Assembly (NCBI GenBank): GCA_001804025.1 | Contig: MHFC01000123.1 | Span: 14,135-29,474 of the forward strand | Reading direction: 5' to 3' | Length of the DNA: 15,340 nucleotides | DNA from: Omnitrophica bacterium GWA2_52_8 | GTDB taxonomy: Bacteria; Omnitrophota; Omnitrophia; Omnitrophales; Aquincolibacteriaceae | Made by a program: the position numbers and the translations under genes | Part shown: positions 14,735-15,340 of the stretch, piece after piece | Layout: the number at the start of each line of letters is the position of its first letter | Position numbering within the stretch: position 1 is the first letter of the stretch | The notes under the pieces: generated by a model | Seen by the model: the letters and a program-made list of their open reading frames with translations, nothing else | Database searches by the model: none | What the model was told of the DNA's origin: nothing

Positions 14735-15340
14735 ATGGAAAAGCTCATCAAACGGCATTATTGGATCGACCGGATTGAGAAGGCCTGGCAGCACCGCCCC
14801 GTCCTCTGGCTTTCGGGCGTGCGCCGGGCGGGAAAGACCTTCCTTTGCCAGAGTCTCGAGAAGGTAGAATACTTTGACTGCGAGCTTCCCCGCGTGCGCC
14901 GGTCCATGAAAGACCCAGAGGGATTTCTGGACAGCCTCGCCGGAAAGCGCATTATTCTGGACGAAATCCACCGCCTGAATGCCCCGGCCGAACTGCTGAA
15001 AATCGCGGCAGATCATTACCCGGCGGTGCGGATTATTGCCACGGGTTCTTCGACCCTCGGCGCTTCCCGTAAATTTAAAGACACGCTGACCGGAAGAAAG
15101 GTTTCCCTATGGCTGACCCCCATGATTTCCCGCGACCTCGAGGATTTCGGCACGAAGGATATGGACCGGCGTCTTTTGCGCGGGGGCGTCCCTCCGTTCT
15201 TTCTGGCGCCGGAATTTCCGGAACGGGATTTTCAGGAATGGCTGGATGCGTATTGGGCCAAGGATATTCAGGAGCTTTTCCGCCTTGAACGCAGGGATTC
15301 CTTTCTGCGTTTCGTGGAACTGGTCATGGCCCGGAGCGGC
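14735..15340 (+). CDS. AAA_14/DUF4143-type ATPase, partial (continues beyond right edge)
   Basis: The first 202 residues of a P-loop ATPase. Walker A is GVRRAGKT (28-35, the GxRRxGKT form typical of AAA_14), Walker B IILDEIH (73-79) and sensor-1 region IIATGSSTL (100-108). The following VSLWLTPMISRDLEDF and RGGVPPFFL match the AAA_14 core; relatives continue into a C-terminal DUF4143 domain, to be expected beyond the window. The role of this family is not established; members are often variably present and sometimes linked to toxin-like or mobile functions. Upstream in-frame starts at 14717 (ATG) and 14723 (GTG) are possible; no Shine-Dalgarno favours any. A 10-bp near-direct repeat (AAACTATACG/AAACTATACT, about 14680-14698) lies just upstream. 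Divergent from the Rieske gene. Confidence 0.85.
   Translation, partial: MEKLIKRHYWIDRIEKAWQHRPVLWLSGVRRAGKTFLCQSLEKVEYFDCELPRVRRSMKDPEGFLDSLAGKRIILDEIHRLNAPAELLKIAADHYPAVRIIATGSSTLGASRKFKDTLTGRKVSLWLTPMISRDLEDFGTKDMDRRLLRGGVPPFFLAPEFPERDFQEWLDAYWAKDIQELFRLERRDSFLRFVELVMARSG

Overview
The window looks like part of a chromosome from an uncultured, Gram-negative-type bacterium of roughly balanced base composition. Its genes are densely packed housekeeping genes with plausible Shine-Dalgarno sites. One protein with a signal peptide resembles secretion or pilus parts, and there are many GC-rich palindromic intergenic repeats. The short palindromes around 4002-4091 and the split transketolase recall Omnitrophota-like or similar candidate-phylum genomes, but that placement is an impression from memory, not a result.

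Layout. 1-3759 (minus strand) is a TCA-cycle cluster read in the order isocitrate dehydrogenase, malate dehydrogenase, aconitase (acnA is cut by the left edge). 3760-4254 is an intergenic stretch full of hairpins. 4255-5049 (plus) is an inositol-monophosphatase family enzyme, followed by a probable small basic protein (5168-5335). 5524-6324 (minus) is an alpha/beta hydrolase and 6459-7190 (plus) is a seven-helix Bax-inhibitor-1-like membrane protein. 7555-8983 (minus) holds two overlapping genes: a helical protein of unknown function and an exported protein that seems to join a PilP/GspC-like domain to a pseudopilin-like domain. 9184-9648 (minus) is a zinc-ribbon plus degenerate receiver protein with a clear terminator. 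10191-11951 (minus) is an exported gamma-glutamyltransferase. 12225-14014 (minus) is a two-gene split transketolase and 14134-14439 (minus) a Rieske ferredoxin. 14735 to the right edge (plus) is the start of an AAA_14/DUF4143-type ATPase.

The most distinctive signal is not a gene. A repeat of about 192 bp made of five consecutive hairpins occurs three times (5337-5527, 7204-7396, 11990-12181). Its ends form an imperfect inverted repeat, each copy begins and ends in TTAG, and each lies just 3' of a gene in the same orientation. The second copy directly abuts a different element of about 159 bp (7396-7554) that has perfect 19-bp terminal inverted repeats and folds on itself. Both look like non-autonomous mobile elements (MITE-like) or structured 3'-UTR elements. 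I see no transposase here that could move them.

Functionally the genes point to central carbon metabolism (TCA steps, the pentose-phosphate transketolase reaction), glutathione/gamma-glutamyl processing and envelope functions. No defence system, CRISPR array, prophage, tRNA or rRNA gene was recognised.
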